Shown here piece by piece: positions 62,370 through 64,000 of a stretch of DNA of 64,000 nucleotides; the first letter of the stretch is position 1, and every line of letters begins with the position of its first letter. The stretch spans positions 186,001-250,000 of the forward strand of contig JAURPI010000042.1 in the NCBI GenBank assembly GCA_030835385.1, read 5' to 3'. The position numbers and the translations under genes are program-made. Origin of the DNA: Alphaproteobacteria bacterium. Its GTDB lineage: Bacteria; Pseudomonadota; Alphaproteobacteria; Rhodospirillales; Rhodospirillaceae. The notes beneath the pieces are model-generated. The model saw only the letters and a list, made by a program, of their open reading frames with translations. It searched no databases and was not told the origin of the DNA.

Positions 62370-64000
62370 TTAACCCTGCGCGCGGGCGCGAATAGCATCT
62401 TCTACTTCTTTAATCGTCAGCGGTTGACCGGTCACTTTGAGATGACCGTCGATGTCCTGGCGGGTTTGACTGCGCAGGAAGGTCAACATTTGACCATTAT
62501 TCATTTCAGCGACCAGCACCTTGTCATACTTGCCAAGCAGGTCGATTAAGTTCTTCGGCAGCGGCCAAAGATTGCGAATGTGGATATGGGCAACATCAAG
62601 ACCCGCATCCCGCATGTTGGCGACGGCTCTGTTGATGGGACCATAGGTCGACCCCCAACCAACCACGGCCAGTTTGCCGCTGTCGTTTCCAAGCTCGACA
62701 GATTGCGCTGGGATATCTTTTGCGATGTTTGCAATTTTATCGTTCCTTAAATCAGTCATGCGTTGATGGTTTTCTGGGTCGTAAGAAATGTTGCCGGACC
62801 CATCGGCCTTTTCGATGCCGCCGATACGGTGGGTCAGACCAGGCGTGCCAGGTTTGACCCAAGGGCGAGCAAGAGTTTCCTCGTCGCGACTAAACGGCTG
62901 GAACCCTTCAGCCTCTGACCGATAAGAAACCGGGAACGGCTTGTAGTCGGACATGGAGGGAATCATCCAAGGCTCAGCAGCATTGGCGATGTACCCATCC
63001 GACAGCAAAAACACAGGCGTCATATACTTAGTCGCCAATCGCACTGCTTCGATTGCCGTTTCAAAACAATCTCCAGGTGACCGCGCTGACAACACAACCA
63101 TCGGCGCGTCGCCGTTCCGCCCCCAGACCGTGAGAAACAGATCAGACTGCTCCGTTTTCGTCGGCAACCCGGTCGAAGGACCAGCGCGTTGCGTGTCAAC
63201 AATGATCAACGGCAATTCCGTTGAGATAGCCAAGCCGATTGCCTCTGTCTTAAGTGCGATGCCGGGACCGGAACTGGCAGTGATGCCCATGTTCCCGGCA
63301 TAGGAGGCTCCAATCGCAGAACACGCTGCAGCAATTTCATCTTCAGCCTGAAAGGTGGTGACACCGAAATTTTTGAGGCGCGACAAAATGTGGAGAATGG
63401 GCGACGAGGGCGTGATGGGATACGAACAAAACGTCATGTCGATTCCAGCGAGCTCGCAGCCGGCGACCAACCCCCAAGACAACGCCTCTGCACCTGTGAC
63501 AAGCCGATACTCACCGGGAGCGAATTCTACTTCGGCAACACGGGTTTGCTGGATGTCACCTGACACTTCCGCTGTCTCACCATAGGCGTGACCAGCCTTA
63601 AGAGCAGCGATATTAGCCTGGGCGACGGGCGATTCTGCACCGAATTTTCCAGCGACAAATTTTTCGGTCGCATCGGTGGTCCGGTCATACATCCAGTAGA
63701 TCAAACCAAGCGTCCACATGTTCTTGCCGCGGAGCGCTTCTTTCTGCGTGACGTCAAACTGTTTTGTTGCTTCTAGGGTGAGAGCCGAGATGTCGATCTC
63801 AATGGTGCGGTGCTCACCGAGTGTTCCATCTTCACGTGGATCAACATCGAACCCTGCCTTCTTTAGATTGCGCTCCGTGAAACTGCCGGAATCGACAATG
63901 ATCAGGCCGCCTGTTCGAACGTCCTTGTAATTGACTTTGAGAGCAGCCGGATTAAGCGCAACCAGCACATCAGGCGAATCGCCCGATGTTTTAATCATGC
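62370..64000 (-). CDS. korA: 2-oxoacid:ferredoxin oxidoreductase alpha subunit (partial)
   Basis: Alpha subunit with fused gamma domain, 543 codons visible; the 5' end is cut by the window end. Full relatives have about 610-620 residues, so roughly the first 60-70 residues are missing. The visible N-terminal part is the gamma domain (ALNPAALKVNYKDVRTGGLI). The TPP/pyrimidine domain then has ITPSSPILHILSRLKNFGVT, FQAEDEIAAACSAIGASYAG, ITASSGPGIALKTEAIGLAI and LPLIIVDTQRAGPSTGLPTK. The C-terminal transketolase-like domain ends the gene. It pairs with korB. Whether it is specific for 2-oxoglutarate or another 2-oxoacid cannot be settled from sequence alone. Confidence 0.92.
   Translation of the reverse strand, partial: MIKTSGDSPDVLVALNPAALKVNYKDVRTGGLIIVDSGSFTERNLKKAGFDVDPREDGTLGEHRTIEIDISALTLEATKQFDVTQKEALRGKNMWTLGLIYWMYDRTTDATEKFVAGKFGAESPVAQANIAALKAGHAYGETAEVSGDIQQTRVAEVEFAPGEYRLVTGAEALSWGLVAGCELAGIDMTFCSYPITPSSPILHILSRLKNFGVTTFQAEDEIAAACSAIGASYAGNMGITASSGPGIALKTEAIGLAISTELPLIIVDTQRAGPSTGLPTKTEQSDLFLTVWGRNGDAPMVVLSARSPGDCFETAIEAVRLATKYMTPVFLLSDGYIANAAEPWMIPSMSDYKPFPVSYRSEAEGFQPFSRDEETLARPWVKPGTPGLTHRIGGIEKADGSGNISYDPENHQRMTDLRNDKIANIAKDIPAQSVELGNDSGKLAVVGWGSTYGPINRAVANMRDAGLDVAHIHIRNLWPLPKNLIDLLGKYDKVLVAEMNNGQMLTFLRSQTRQDIDGHLKVTGQPLTIKEVEDAIRARAQG

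Overview
This 64 kb window looks like chromosome of a free-living, probably marine, heterotrophic alphaproteobacterium. Supporting signs are the clustered TCA genes (mdh-sucCD, sucAB-lpd, sdhCDAB), the ribosomal/SRP/leucine block ffh-rpsP-rimM-trmD-rplS-leuC-leuD-leuB, the dapF-mtaB-ftsY block, the secA/argJ pair, a TRAP transporter, and an alphaproteobacterial-type heat-shock promoter. A Rhodospirillales-like position is my inference from overall gene style. No CRISPR array, prophage, rRNA or insertion sequence was seen. One tRNA (Leu, UAA) is present.

Layout. 1-13.6 kb (mostly minus strand): TCA genes mdh-sucC-sucD and sucA-sucB-lpdA, separated by about 4.7 kb holding a TonB-dependent receptor, a metallo-beta-lactamase-fold hydrolase, a small membrane protein and an isochorismatase-like hydrolase. 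13.8-19.1 kb: ChaN-like lipoprotein, ZapE, a DHH phosphoesterase, a lipoprotein, an exported tandem DUF1330 protein, a P-loop kinase and a 42-codon remnant. 19.2-22.6 kb: sdhCDAB with a clear promoter and terminator. 22.7-29.9 kb: a Tat-signal remnant, a methyltransferase coupled to a small unknown protein, a GPH-type transporter, VOC, LLM and CitE-like proteins, a response regulator and a LysE pseudogene. 29.9-38.5 kb: asd, a DUF962 protein, leuBDC with an extra small gene, rplS-trmD-rimM-rpsP, ffh. 38.7-49.4 kb: dapF-mtaB-ftsY, a CpeT-like exported protein, a 59-residue protein, secA with a structured leader, argJ, mutT, a CinA-like protein and a decayed exported NAD(P)-binding gene. 49.5-64 kb (accessory): tRNA-Leu, a 2OG oxygenase, a racemase pseudogene behind rraA and two tandem ridA genes, hsp20, an Ada-like pseudogene, a DUF1838 protein, a signal-peptide/GNAT hybrid, PhyH, a cyclic-nucleotide-binding protein, a TRAP system with another ridA, and the 2-oxoacid:ferredoxin oxidoreductase genes korB and korA (korA cut by the window end).

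How the genes work together. The core is central metabolism: the NAD-linked 2-oxoglutarate dehydrogenase complex, succinyl-CoA synthetase, succinate dehydrogenase and malate dehydrogenase form most of the oxidative TCA cycle. A second, ferredoxin-linked route from 2-oxoglutarate is encoded by korAB next to a TakP-like TRAP system, which may import 2-oxoacids.

The most unusual signal is the style of gene decay. Three separate genes (LysE-type exporter, Asp/Glu racemase family, AraC-MGMT protein) each keep one uninterrupted reading frame with recognisable family sequence, yet carry 3, 4 and 4 in-frame stop codons and no indel that I can see. Other remnants (PPOX-like 42-mer, Tat peptide, frameshifted NAD(P)-binding protein, signal-peptide/GNAT hybrid) show ongoing gene loss by other routes. 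The best candidate for an undescribed regulatory element is the secA leader: a hairpin, then a terminator-like hairpin with a U-rich tract overlapped by a possible 13-residue leader peptide.
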